The notes below the pieces were generated by a model that did no database searches, was not told the DNA's origin, and saw only the letters and a list, made by a program, of their open reading frames with translations. From the NCBI GenBank assembly GCA_947034885.2, contig OX344753.2:25746347-25810346 (forward strand): a stretch of DNA of 64,000 nucleotides, written 5' to 3'. Source of the stretch: Thuidium tamariscinum (Eukaryota > Streptophyta > Bryopsida > Hypnales > Thuidiaceae). Positions 27,692-40,079 of the stretch are shown here, piece by piece (position 1 is the stretch's first letter; each line of letters starts with the position of its first letter). A program made the position numbers and the translations under genes.

Positions 27692-28083
27692 CCCATTAAA
27701 GATTGGTTGACCAGTTTTTGGTTGATATTGACACTTTTTCATTGGTAGCCAAAGTCTTAGAATGAATTTGGATACAAACAAAAGGAGATGGGAGTAGAGA
27801 CTGGCAAATTGAATGCATTGGGATAAGAATTACAACAATCTTTGCTAGCATGTAGTTTAGGGATTGAAAAACTAATGAAATATTCGTTGAAAATACAAAA
27901 ATCTTCCAATAGGAGAACCTTTGATGGCCAAAAAATTAACTATAGGGACCCAAGTATTCATGCCAATTTCATTATTATAGTTAGAATCTTCAAAATGCAT
28001 CACAAGTTGTTCTTTTTTTCCATCTTCAATTTAGGGATAGAAAATGTTTTGCCCACCTCCAAAATTAACCACCATCCTTAATG
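27692..28083 (+). mobile_element. TTAA-type MITE, family B3 (copy 1, about 392 bp)
   Basis: TTAA at 27688-27691 is followed by CCCATTAAAGATTGGTTGAC, matching the left end of the element at 57781. The right end CCATCCTTAATGG near 28083 matches the other TIR. The interior (ATTGGTAG, GAATT, AACAACTT-like blocks) is in the same order. The right TTAA has decayed to ATAA. Confidence 0.65.
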
Positions 28084-28304
28084 GATAAAAAACTAATGTG
28101 ATAGAAGAAATTGTAACATGCATTTGTTCTCTAATTACAGCATGTAGTTGATGTTGATTCTAAAAATACAACCAAGCTTCCTTAGGTCAAGCATATTGAG
28201 CTTTAAACACCTACCACTTGACTTTAGCCAACTATAGGAGAAGGCTCGAAAATGGTGCACGCTTTTTGAACTATCCAATAAGAGGCTATGAAATTAGATA
28301 TCAA

Positions 28305-28790
28305 ATTGTAGGAAGATGGACTCTTGATTACATTAAAGCATGAAAAGAGTTGTTTTTCACTTCTTCAATGGATGGTTTAAGATCCAAAATGGGTTCATTC
28401 CTAACTAAGTGGATAGGTGTCTACTAATTTTATTCAAAATAAGAATTGGTGGTCCAACTACCTTCTTACAAATGTGAAAAAACCTAAAATAATGATTCAT
28501 TTCAAGCATTCATTTCAGATTTAGAAAGGGTTAATTTTGAAACCATCTCCATTACTTTTCACGTGTTGCAATGTCAATTTTTGAACAAAGCCATATTCTT
28601 TTTCTAACCAAGCATGTGTGGTTTTCAAGGCCTACTAATACAAATAGGACCCTATGCCAGATTTTGTTTGAAAATTCAGAAGTAATTCATAAATGCTCTG
28701 AAAATTATGAAACATGTATAAGATTCCTCACCTATTTCACTTTGACTAAAAAATGAGCTAAAAATATTCCCATCTAAGAAAATACATGAA
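28305..28790 (+). repeat. Dispersed repeat family F, copy 1
   Basis: About 490 bp that aligns along its length to 36645-37180, sharing TGGATAGGTGTCTA, TTCAAAATAAGAATTGG, CAAGCATTCATTTCA and AAAAATATTCCCATCT in order. It has no clear terminal repeats and no conserved reading frame. Confidence 0.7.
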
Positions 28791-30150
28791 AAGGGCGGAC
28801 CAGCCTAGTTTGAGAGAGGTGATTGTTGGAATGCATACTACTGTAGTGGCATGTCAAGCCCTCATATTGTAGCAAAATTAGGAATGACAGAGCATACTAC
28901 TTTTATTGTTTGGAAGAATTCCTAAGATCGTGGAATGTTTTAAGGGGGGAGGCTCAGAAACCGCTCCTTACTCCACCACTAAAGTCAAAATTAAAACACC
29001 TACTATCTCAAACTTTCAAAACTACCAATACCTCTAACAATGCGCTAGAAAGTAACTACATTCTGGCAAGAGGACAATCTGAACTCATCATTTTGTACCA
29101 TCTAAATTCATCACAAGACCATGTAAACTTAAAAATAGAATGAACTAACCATCAAAATTCAAAAATCAAAACCAAAGCACCAACCATTACTGAGTTGAAT
29201 GAACTCTTCAGCTCCTAGTCAAACATGGTTGTTTTACCCACAAGAATCCTAGCTGATACTACCATTTGTGCCATATATTGCTAGCTAAAAAAACAAAAAC
29301 TATAATACAAACAGCACATTACAAAGGTTAGCTCTAGATGTGCACCTAGTCACCAAAAACGCACACAATGTGATCCCATTGCTTAGCCCAAGCATGTTTT
29401 GCATTGTGAAGAGGTTGGAGCTTCATATATGAAGCTGTAAGTGACAAAAATCTGAATTGTGTTGCCACAAGAATTGATATTGCCTTCACAATGTAGGAGC
29501 TGCAAACACAACTTGAAGTGCAATCATGCAATTTGATTCTTCCTAAACAAGTTGAATTAGCATCTAAATGACACCTAAAATGTAGTTAACTCGTTTTTCA
29601 ACATACAGGTGGTAGTTTCATGAAGTTTGTAGGTCTGAAGTGGGAGATATGATCAATCAAAGTTGCACTCTAGTAAAGTAATTTCAGTGTCACTCAGAGT
29701 TCGAAAATTTGAACATAAATTTGTTGCTGGGTACTGTACAAAAAATTCTTTAGGGTCTAATGCTCTCATTCTGCTGCTCAGCTCTAAAAGTGCTCTTCAG
29801 CCCATTCAAATAATCTAAGTTAAAGCGTCTTAAAGTCCTGGAACCCAGAAACCCACATAAATTTTATCTGAGGCAAAAAAAGACGACGCCCGAAATTGAA
29901 AGCAGTGGATATTCGGCCTCCTCCAATAATTCATATTAATACAGGATAGCCTAGTTCCAGTTAGGTCACTGTAGATACAAAGCATGTAAATTCATAGTGA
30001 GTCTCGATCTCCTGAAGATCGAAACTACGGACAATTCCTACTTTACAGCCAGTCAGCTATTTTAATGACAACCACCGAACTTGCACAAGGAAGGGAGGTT
30101 CCACAAATAAAAATAAAAATTTCCAGCCCAAGATTGGAACACTCACAGCT
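28791..30150. other. Intergenic DNA and 3' flank of the IST1-like gene
   Basis: No gene is recognisable. The final few hundred bases before 30151 lie downstream of the minus-strand IST1-like gene and probably include its 3' UTR. Confidence 0.4.
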
Positions 30151-33100
30151 CTACCGTCGTCTGGGCAGCTTCAGAGCCTCAAAGCGTGCATCCAAATCAT
30201 CCCCGTCCACAGTCCTTGGAGAAGGGTCCCTGTGAGAAGAATAATTGTCCGAGCCATACTTCTGCGTACCTGAGAAAGGGGAAGCCTCAAGGTCGTCTTC
30301 ATCGTCGAAGTGAGACGTCCGTGGTAAACTCCCAAGGCGCGAAGGTTCACGGGCTCCTCTTCCCACGGATCCTTCTTCGTCGAATAATGGAGAACCTTCA
30401 CGACTGCGTGACCCAAACTTGGAAGTGTATTGCTTGGCAGCAAAGGGTTGGTCATACGATGCATACGTATCATCTGGCCTTATTGCATCATAATCGGCAT
30501 CCTTTTTGTCATAGCTATGATCACTGGAGTCAAAGGCACTGTACCGCAGTGTAGTCTTGTCACTGTTGGCGTCGAAGATGTCATACCTTCCAGAGTCGTC
30601 TCGGGAGGCGTACCTTTCCTGGTGGTCTCTGGAGACGTGTCTTTCAGGGTCGTTCCTGGATTTCCACTTCAGTCCACCCCCTTTAGGACTCTCGGATGCG
30701 TTTTTACCACGATTGTCGCGCTCTTGCTTTCCGGATCGAAACAACACTGACCCCTCACCATCGTCGTCACTATCAAATGCGGGTTTGCTGGATGTGTCTG
30801 CTGTCTGAAAATCAAGCTTCGTGGCCTTCAACGCGGGCTTCTGTTTCCCATAGGGTTCAGGCGCCTCAGGGGGTTCAGATGCAGACTTGGACCGACTTTT
30901 CGTCCCGCCAGCCCCCCTGCCACGGGGTACATCATATTCTGCGGTATCGCTATCACTATCACTGAATTTCGATGGTGTTGGTGCTGGTTTCCTGCTCTCT
31001 GGGACGTACCGTCCGCGAAAGCGAGGGGGTTGCACAGGCACATTCCTCTCTTCTTCTTCGTCATCACTATCCAAATCTGTAGCACTTGATTCTTCCTCCT
31101 CAGGTGGAGGACTAGTAGCTTTCTCAGGCACCCTGGAGCTGTGATCACCACTTTGCTTTCTGGCCAGACTAGCGGCAGCTCGAGCTGCTGCCACTGCACG
31201 GTTTGCTAACTCAGCAGCTGCTTGCGCAGCAGAAGCCACATCGGAATAATCACCTTGTTCTTCCCTCTTTTTTGATAAATGAGTGTCTCTCTCAGTATCA
31301 TCCGAGGACGTGTCCTGCCTTGCACCATATGGCGGCTGAGCAACAGTGCCTACCTTCCGAACAGGAGGACCTGTCGGCGAAGGAGCTTCATACTTTGTAG
31401 GAGGAGGGATATTCCTGAATGGGGCATTCTGTTTCTTCTCGTCCTCATAAGGAGATGTAGGCGAAGATAATCCATCCAAATCTGCAGGCATCTGGGACAT
31501 AGTGATGGTGGGGACATCAGTCGCAGGATCAGAGGGTCCAGTGGATTGTGAACTGCTCAACTGGGATGACTGCACCTCATTCGCTTCAAGAAAATGGTTC
31601 GGTCCATCCTGTAAATTCAACGATCTACTTAGCACAAAAAGAGGAAAAAGGAGACGTAATAAAAAGACAGAAGTCAATTGGACCACAAGGAAACATACAT
31701 ACTTTGCTTTGCCAGCACTAGCTGCTGACTATAGAATGTAGCGATAACTAGATCTTTTGTAAAAAAGGCAGCGTGAGGACTGATAAAACTGGGTCGAAAA
31801 TTCGGCTTACAAGCAAATCTTCATGAGATTTCAATAGTTCTGCTTCAGTATCTGTAGGATCCCAGTCCACGTCATGCTCAGTAGCGATCTCCTTCATCAA
31901 TTTCAATTTCACATCCCCGGAAGGTGCACGTACTGAGAGCTTCTCAATTATCTGCCAAATCAATAAAACACATAGACAACATCCAAACGGATGTACTGAG
32001 CACCATGATGATCAAATTCTTACATCTAATATTGATAAGAAAATTAAATGATAGAAAGCAAATGCAACTTCTCTTTCCTATTGCCAATGCAGAAGAGCAG
32101 AATTGCAGCCACCTCACAGCAATACCATGAAGATAGACCTACCCGACGGTTAACCCCACACTCAGGACGCAGCTCTGCAGCGGCTGCGGCAAACTCTTTC
32201 CCGTATTTGGCAGCAAAAAGCTGGCGAATTTGTAGAAGTTCGGGCAAATCAGAACAGCGTGGAGAGGCAAATATCAAACTTGCGATGGCCTCCTTCAAAT
32301 CTACAGGGCAGGTCCTGCAATATGAAAACGTCACACATGAGGCCGAAGTACTAGAACAAATTTTCATGATAATAATTGAACCGAAGTACTACAATAAACA
32401 GCCTTATAGTGAGACGAACAAGGAATGATTATCGTATGCTAGGACCGTACATAACTGCAACACAATATCGAATTGAGCAAAAGTCCAGTTTTTAATGAAT
32501 TTAACTAGTCTAAGCAAAACAGTTCAGATCCACTAAAAACGAGGATTAATATTAAATTTACAATTGATGTACACAGACTAATACAAATATCACCCCCACG
32601 TAATAAACTTTGGCATGCCTACAATGGAACACTTTTTAGGTTGTGATGCGACTGTAATCAATTAGATTGATCACGTCAGGATAGACTACCAGAATCACAA
32701 GGAATCAACAAATAAATCAAAGAATTAAGGCAGGGGAGATCAATTGACTTACTTCTGTGACTCTATTATAGGGAGTCGAACAGCCACAAGCTCACAGAAT
32801 AATTCGAGTATGTCATATGCTGCCAAAATGTTTTGCTCCCGGATAATATGCTCGACCTGATATCAAAAAGGTTTATCCGATAAGAACGATATTACAAACA
32901 AATAACTCAATGAAAAGGGGCTACGGCTAGAGGGTCCAAACACAATCCCTAAGAGCAGCAATCATTACCAGCATAAGATTAGCAAGTCTATATGCTCGAA
33001 AAGAAACGTGAATGAAGTTTGCATGGACAGTAATAAGTAGGAAAAAAATGAGAGAGAAGTACGCACACGAATCCTTGCACTTGGCTCTTGCCCGCTGGTG

Positions 33101-33436
33101 AGTAATTGAGAAATTTCTTTACGCATTTGCTTCACCTGAATTTCTCTCTTGTTTCGGAGCAGTTTGATGCGTGCCATTGCCAACCTCAGCAACGTCTTAC
33201 TGCGAAGTCAAATAATATTCAAAAAAATATAACTAATAAATCATTTGGTAAACTGACAAACCCTTAAGAGTGTAATCTGAATGCATAAAACCAGCTTAGA
33301 CTTGAAAATGTGAGAAAACTGACACCAAACCTGATCATTTAGAATCTGAAATCCTGCATCGTTGTAATACAATAAAAAAATGCAATGCTCACCATTTCTG
33401 GGCCTTGAAACCCTTCCCAAGCATCGAATCCCACAT
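30151..33436 (-). CDS. ISTL: IST1-like protein, ESCRT-III/VPS4 regulator
   Basis: Endosomal ESCRT-III-related protein of 683 aa. Exons in transcript order: 33436-33393, 33199-33067, 32856-32753, 32314-32143, 31951-31811, 31608-30151. The N-terminal IST1 domain (about aa 5-195) carries the family landmarks KGFKAQKCKTLL, RIKLLRNKR, ARIRVEHIIREQN, ELFCELVAVRLPIIE, CPVDLKEAI, SPRCSDLPEL, KYGKEF and VDWDPTDTEAELLKSHEDLL. The long last exon encodes a disordered, Ser/Asp-rich tail with Ala-rich helix around aa 330-350. The C-terminus DDLDARFEALKLPRR fits a MIM1 motif, the element by which IST1 proteins bind the MIT domains of VPS4 and LIP5. The start was chosen from MWDSMLGKGFK, the usual short lead to the domain. 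The family controls VPS4 recruitment in multivesicular-body sorting; the site of action is inferred from this. Confidence 0.93.
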
Positions 33437-34420
33437 GATGCTGATTATGGCTCACGTCGCTTCTTCTGAGAAGATCCCTCCAGCACAAGGTAAGCTCACC
33501 CAATCTGCAAAAATTAAAAAACACGTCAAGTCTAGACTGTAGAAACTTCATCAAAACCTTATACCGGTAGATAAAATTCATAGGAGCCTTGCTACACGTC
33601 CAGTGCCACACAAATTAATGACTTGAATAAACCACAACGATCTACATAAACCTCAACAAATTTCGATCTAAACCCACGAAGTAAAAGATAGGAAATCGAA
33701 GTTGGAACTAACTCGCGCACCATCAATTATTCGAAATTCAACTAAAAACCATCCGCTAGTCCAAAACAAACACTCCAAACAAAGCACATCTCCACCCCAT
33801 AAATCAAACCTAGAATTAAAAATGTAGAGTTTAGCATTCTGTGAGAGGGTAGAACTAAGAATGATCAGAAAACCACCAAAATAATCACCACACGACGGAT
33901 TCACCAACTTCGCAACCTTCCTTTTTGAACCTCTAAACCTACAAAGCACAGGATCAAACGTTCCAGTACAAATCGTCGTCGAAATAGTGCTAGACCTAAC
34001 TCCCAAACTTGACGAAGCACCTTACCAGGAACCTAACAATTGCACAAATCGAAGCTGAAGATCATTCACATACCACCAATAACCCGAATTCGATAAAAAT
34101 TCCATCCACTACAGACACCAAATTCAAGCACTCCGACTGAAGCACACCTCCGACCCAAAACCCAAACCTAGAAATTATTCAAAAACTACACAATACTAGA
34201 ATCAAAGTAAGAAAGAAGAATTCAACATTACTTCCCACTGAAATTAACCACAAAAGCACCAAATCAGTCACGAAAAGAGGGATTCACCAACCTCGCAAGC
34301 TTCTACTGTCGCCCTCGCAAGCTTCCTCCTTGGTCTCTGTCGCACTTACCGCCCCTCAAATAAGCACACCAATACACACAGCAGAATCCGCACGAAAGCT
34401 CGAAAGAGACGCCGGCAGCT
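33437..34420 (-). promoter_or_regulatory. 5' leader and promoter region of the IST1-like gene
   Basis: A minus-strand acceptor (TTTTTGCAG) places the 5' edge of the first coding exon at 33504. A plausible upstream leader exon ends at a GTAAG donor whose last exon base is 34350. The 33.6-34.3 kb stretch between them would be leader intron. No TATA element or start site was assigned. Confidence 0.4.
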
Positions 34421-34761
34421 CCCCTCCCATACAACGGAACAGAGCCGGAGTAGAAACAATCACTACAAGAAGGGGATTGGTGACATGAACAATAAGTGAC
34501 CTCGGTAGCCTTTGCTCTCTAGTAGGGTTGGGTACACTTTGGAAAGACGAAGTTCCCAAAGAATGTCCTCATATTCGGGAACGCGGTTTGGTCGTGGATC
34601 ACCGTGCATCTACAGGGGGGTGAGATTCGGGATTCGGAATGATCCACCGACCTGCTGCCGTGTCTACTTGGAAATGTCCGGGAGACTCCTCGGGGGCTCC
34701 CACGAAGTTACATGGAATTGCACCGTGGCTACCAAGGAATTTTAACCCAATAACAATAACA

Positions 34762-36020
34762 ATAAAAATTTGAAATTACTTTGAATTTAATAATTTTAAA
34801 AATGATGGAAATTCATAACAAATGCAAAATATACCTTTAAAAAAATGAAAATTTTCACCATAGGTGTATGTTATAGTGTAAAACATCATGATACAAGCCA
34901 AAGTTATCATTGTCAATTTAAAATTTAAAAATCAACAAACCATGGTTATAGGTTCAAAGTTGAAATTGCTACCTAATATTGAAATTTATGAATTTTTTCG
35001 AATTTTCAATTAAGTAGAAACAACAATTGATGATCTTCATTTCATTAGTTGAACTCAAATTCAAAGAACATCATTTTTTTAAGATAAAATTCACATTAAG
35101 AATTAATAGAAAGAAATGACCAAAATACATTACAGAGGTGATTCATAGACTTGAGCATCTTGTTCATTAAAAAAGTCAAGAAGACCATAATGAAAGACTT
35201 TGCAATATACTATTCATTGAAAATGTACTCAAATACCTTCCAAATAAATAAATTGAATGAAAAAAAAACATTTTTTTTCCATCTTACAATATCAAGTAAA
35301 ATCCTCCCATTTTGATTTAGAGCATTTTTACAAGGTTAAGCCTATAAAGATTGGCATCTAACCAATGATTTCAAGCCTCAAGTGTCATCACTCTTATTAC
35401 TACGATTTTACAAGTAGATATGAGTGAAAATTTATAAAATTATTTTTTAGCAATGATGTCACATGTCTACTATAAGTTATAAGACTTTCAAAGTTTTGGA
35501 AGAAAATTTGAAATTCCTAGAAAAAAATTTAAGAAAAAATGAAGAAAATTCATATCAAATACAAAATATATTCCAAAAATTTGAAATTTTCACCATATAT
35601 GTGTAATATAGTATAGAACATCATAGTATAAACCAAAGTTATCATATCATTCTAAAATTAGAAAATCAACAAATCATGGTTATAGGCCTAAATTCATATT
35701 CCTATAAAAAATTAAAATTTATGAATTTTTCCAAATTTCCAATTGGAGTAGAAAGTATACTTAATAAGCTTCATAGCATTAGTTGAACTTGAATCCAAAA
35801 AACATCATTTTTATGGCTAAAATTCACATCAAGAGAAAATAGCAAGAAATAGGCCATTATACACTACTAGGGTGATTTGTGGATTGAGTATCTTCTTCTT
35901 TGGAAAAGTCAATAAGACCATAATGAGGGACTATGCAATACTATTCTATAAAAAAGTATTCAAGCATTGTCCAAATAAATAAATTTGATGAATAACCATT
36001 CTTCCATCCTACAATGCTTG
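34762..36020 (+). repeat. Direct duplication, two units of about 0.5 kb
   Basis: Units at about 34762-35300 and 35500-36020 align in order: GAAATTTTCACC-like start, AACATCAT, CCAAAGTTATCAT, AATCAACAAA, CATGGTTATAGG, TTAGTTGAACT, AACATCATTTTT, AGACCATAATGA and CCAAATAAATAAATT. Identity looks like about 75-80% by eye. The roughly 200 bp between the units is unique. There is no coding frame, so it is an old segmental or transposon-derived duplication. Confidence 0.7.
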
Positions 36021-36109
36021 AAGTCATCCATTTGACAACTCTAGTTGACAATGTCCTTACGAGGTTAAGGAGGGCATCTCCAAAATTGCCACTTTTGCTA
36101 CTATGCCTA

Positions 36110-36350
36110 ATAACTATTCAAAGGATTATTAGACTAGTCAAATTTTCATTGGTTTTCTTGTTGGCAAGTGAAAGGAGGTTCTAATGCACCAAAGAATGTG
36201 ATATTTGGATACCATATGCAAATGTTATAAAGGATCAAAGTTTATTTTGGTAGAGGTTCTAAAATCATTTCTTCTACATAGTTACATATTGATTTTAGAG
36301 ATGTACAAAAAGTGATGATAGCAAATTGGAATCAATAGTACATTTGGAGA
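36110..36350 (+). repeat. Dispersed repeat family E, copy 3
   Basis: Best-preserved copy: TTCTTGTTGGCAAGTGAAA, GGTTCTAATGCACCAAAG, ATGCAAATGTTATAAAGG and GATTTTAGAGATGTACA, matching 2990-3215 and 4020-4300. Confidence 0.6.
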
Positions 36351-36644
36351 TGTTGACTCTAGTATTAAAATTTTGCCAAACTTCAATATTTTTCTTCAAT
36401 TTTCTTTTACAATATGAGTTTTTGATCCAAAAAAATATCCTTTTGTGATATGATGAATGATCGATGATCATTAAAGAATAAAGGAGATCACCAAGGTTGA
36501 CTAAATAAAATACAAAACTATAACTACAATTGATTTTTTTTTCAATAATGGCTATATGATGAAGTTTATTGTTGCCAACAAAGAAAAAAAAATTATATAT
36601 AGAAGAGGGCATATAAATCATGTAGGATTTTGCACCTGTCTACT

Positions 36645-37180
36645 AGGAGGCTCTGAAATGGATAGTTGATTGTGAGAAAATGAATTGTAGACTACATTGA
36701 AGCATGCTAAGATTTGGTTTTTACTAATTGAATGGATGGTTTTAGAGTCCCAATGGATGCATTCCTAAGTAATTGGATAGGTGTCTAGTGATTATATTCA
36801 AAATAAGAATTGGTTGTTGAACTACCTTCTTTTAAGTATTAAAAAATGTGAAATAATGATTTATTCAAGCATTCATTTCAATTTTAGAAAGGGACACATT
36901 TAGAAACAAATTCTATTACTTTTTACATGTTCTAGTGCTAGTTTTTGAATCAAGCCATATTTTCTTTCAAATTATGCATGTATGGATTTGCAAGGCCTAC
37001 TGATCACAAATAGGCCCCTATGCCAAACTATGTTTGAAAATTCATAACTAATTCAATAATGCTTCAAAAAATATTAAAGGACATGTATTAGATTCCTCAT
37101 CTATTTCTCCTTGACTAAACAATATGCTAAAAATATTCCCATCTTAGGAAATACGTGGAAAAGGCAAACAACTCTTAAAT
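36645..37180 (+). repeat. Dispersed repeat family F, copy 2
   Basis: Full-length partner of 28305-28790 in the same orientation. Its 3' end AAAAATATTCCCATCTTAGG matches that copy. Here it follows family E and the 0.5-kb duplication. Confidence 0.7.
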
Positions 37181-37459
37181 GAGTAGTTTCTAAACCTCCT
37201 CCTTTACTTAGTGATAATGTTTGAATTCCAAACTCTAAATTGTTTGGTCCAATAAGGCACACTTCCATTTATTGGCAAAGTTCATGAAATACATTCCAAA
37301 AGAAAGCATTTGTCAACTCTTAATATGTAAAAGTGAAAATTGAGGATGAAAAAACTTTGTTAACATGCTTATGGAAAGGAAAGTTGTTTGAAGGGATTTT
37401 TTTTTCTCATAATTTAATAAAATTTGGCAATCGACTTGACTTGAAATAGGTATTTACTA

Positions 37460-37681
37460 CTCCTTTTGTGCCAAAATGATTGTCTACAATATTGTTGAGA
37501 ATTTTTTATGCTAATTTCATTGATAAGGTTCTAAAATTTTTAACCTAGAATCAATGAAGAACATTGCATGAATTGATTGCAATCTAAATAAAATTAACTA
37601 CAATGAAGTCTAGATATGATCTACTCAAATAACCTTAAAAAATGACATTTAAAGTAGACAATCATTTTAGGATGGAGGGAT
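37460..37681. mobile_element. Stowaway-like MITE, 222 bp
   Basis: The ends are CTCCTTTTGTGCCAAAATGA and the complement of ATCCCTCCATCCTAAAATGA, each continuing TTGTCTAC inward. TA flanks both sides (37458-37459 and 37682-37683). This is the classic plant Stowaway TIR of the CTCCCTCCGTCCCAAAAT type, with a TA duplication. The two TIRs have diverged moderately. Confidence 0.8.
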
Positions 37682-37683
37682 TA

Positions 37684-38139
37684 TTATTTTGGGACATTTA
37701 AAAAAACAACTAAACTCCAACCTTCTTTTAGGTTAATGTAATTTTAGAGTATATCCATCATGTATCCCACATGTAATTCCAAAGAACAAAATGTGTTACT
37801 CCAAGATTACAACCCCTACATAGAAAAGTGATTCTATACTAATTATTTTTTAGATGGGCAAAACCAAGAAGTGGATGGGTATTCATGATTGTGTTGTATT
37901 ATAAAAGGTATGCTATACTTGCTCTAGAAATTGCATTTTAATTCCATATTAAAATGTATAATATACCATAAAAGGTATCTACTACATAGTCAATTTCAAC
38001 ACATAATTGACAAAATAAATTATGTATTGTATCAAAATGGATTTCACTACTCCAATTGCATTATCCTTGGATTCCAAAACATTAATTTATACTAATAAAA
38101 TTTATCCATTTGAAAAGTTCTCATCTACTTTAACCCCTA
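37684..38139. other. AT-rich intergenic DNA, no gene seen
   Basis: Unannotated spacer between two MITEs. Nothing supported. Confidence 0.4.
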
Positions 38140-38143
38140 AATC

Positions 38144-39054
38144 CCTGAGGTATTTTTAGAGCTTCTTGGAATTTGTTCTCAATTCAATAAAAATTCAACA
38201 TTTGCGAACTTTTATCATTTAAAAAAAATTCTAATTGTACAAATTTAAACTAGACATAAGATATATTAGAAATTGCATGGATAAGAAAACATAACAATAT
38301 CATTGATGGATTGAAAGGATAATAATATTTGATTATGAGGGTGTTAAAACCATATAAGTAATTTGAAGTCTTTCAATCCTCTTTTCACATGTCATAACCA
38401 AAAAAATGGTCACCAAAAAAATATGTGCTTAGCAAGTATAACAAGCATAACCCCAATCAATTTATAATTTTTTCAAAGTCTACACAATAATTTTTTAAAG
38501 AATTTATATTTGATTTTCTCTCCCAAGTCTAGTGTACTAATATTTGAGGCTCATTTGCAAGAGCCATCAACTAGAAAATCAAAATTTACAACTGATGGAC
38601 ATTTGCTTGTATAAAATCTTGAATAAAAAAATCATAATCATTTACTTTCAAAATTGGATTTTTGATGCCAAAACTAGACTTCAAAAAGAAATTATCAAAA
38701 ATAAAAACTACTAAAACAATTGAGTTATTTGTAAAATACCCTAAACCGGGGTTTAAACCCATGAGTTTTGTGAAAAAGCCGGTTGAGTTAAAAAAGTCAA
38801 AATAAAAGTGGATATGAAACTTATTTTTCCATTAAAATGGTGCCTAAAAAAGTTTGGTCCCCACTTTTGAAGTCGTGTAACATAAGTATCTTGCAAAAAA
38901 GTTTGATGCTTCAACTATAGTTGCCTTCTCAACTTAAAAAAAAGTCATGCCCAAAGTGGGGGGGACTTTACAAATAACTCAAATAACTTGGTAAAGTTTT
39001 ACTTAACTTCAAAGTATTGTCAACACCAAAATTTAGGTCCTTGGGCTTTTAGGG
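38144..39054. mobile_element. TTAA-type MITE (family B) with nested MITE D
   Basis: TTAA at 38140-38143 precedes CCCCTAAATCCCTGAGG. The putative other end near 39054 reads CCTTGGGCTTTTAGGG, the complement of the CCCTAAAAGCCCAAGG end of the 25470 element. The right TTAA flank is decayed. The MITE at 38721-38981 is inserted within it. The boundary on the right is approximate. Confidence 0.55.
38721..38981 (+). mobile_element. MITE family D, 261 bp (copy 2)
   Basis: The ends TGAGTTATTTGTAAAAT and ACTTTACAAATAACTCA are inverted repeats. An exact AAT duplication flanks it (38718-38720 and 38982-38984). It is the reverse-complement partner of 8729-8989, with identical length, and lies inside a TTAA-type MITE. 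Confidence 0.87.
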
Positions 39055-39117
39055 ATTTATTGCTTGATTATTTTACTTTAAGAGAAACTTAATTTTGATA
39101 GCTTTTAAAAACATCCA

Positions 39118-39260
39118 CTATTTTCATGGCGTTTAGTTAAATTATACTCCCTCTATCTAGAAATAAATTTGGATTTCTTTGAAATGGCTAGATTAATGCA
39201 TGAGCCAATCCTATTTTCAAAGGATTCTAGAAATAATATAGCTTCTACTAAACCCCACTA
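39118..39260 (+). repeat. 143-bp direct repeat, left copy, abutting the left LTR
   Basis: Identical by eye over all 143 bases to 45519-45661. It consists of 29 bp of outer flank plus the first 114 bp of a Stowaway-like MITE (family A, starting at 39147 after TA). It ends CCCCACTA directly against the LTR. See the right copy and the findings. Confidence 0.95.
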
Positions 39261-39750
39261 TGTTACAAATTGGGTCGTAACAACTAGACTTCACTAGTTA
39301 CTAAGTTATATGGATTATAAGTGACAGTTACAACGGTTGTGGGAGAGTAGCTTCATCTCTCTCCTCCCATTAAAGGCCAAGTGAGAGGGCTTGTCTCTCA
39401 CGTGATATTTTGTCAATATAGATGTTCAATTTCCATACTACTCATGTGTTCATGAAATACTTGTTGCTTTCGTAATCTTACCTTTGTTATGTGTCATGGA
39501 TGTATGGTTTGGTGATTTCCTATTGTATCCAAACTTCGGAGTTGAGATAGGGTTTGCATCTGTGAGATCGGAGATTATTGGTGATTGATGAGAGGTTGAT
39601 TCGTGAACTCAATAGGCCGCTTGATGTTGTAGCCTGATGAGGGATCATCGAGCCTCCATTGTCATGCAACTACGGAGAGTGACTGATCGTAGTAGGGTTA
39701 TCAAGTTGTAATTAGCCAATATGATATAATCATGATCGTAAGTCCTAACA
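39261..39750 (+). repeat. Left LTR
   Basis: It starts TGTTACAAATTGGGTCGTAA and ends AGTCCTAACA, the TG...CA convention. It aligns end to end with the right LTR at about 97% identity. Confidence 0.95.
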
Positions 39751-40079
39751 TAATATCATGTCAATGAATCGTCTACAATCAGGTTCCTTGTGAGTGGCAC
39801 TTGCGAGATGGCAGGCCGCACCATGCATAGTAGATTGGCATCGATTAGGTTAGGGTTTGGTCGACAGGGGGTCGGCAGGAGCAACGGCAACTAAATTTTT
39901 TCCCCTCTTGGAGCGACGAGCGCTGGGGCGTTTAACTCGATAGGCGTAGCGACGATGGACGGCGGGAGCTCTGGCGAGGCGGCGATGCGCAGCGGCGACT
40001 AAATTTTTTTGGCCAAGGGCCGGTCGACGAGCTCAAGGTGATGGACAGGGAAGGTGCGAACCTAGGGCCTTTGCCGGAT

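Noticed and set aside
30186-31199. Many open frames opposite or overlapping the last exon of the IST1-like gene
   Set aside because: They are shadow frames of a low-complexity, Ser/Asp-rich coding exon.
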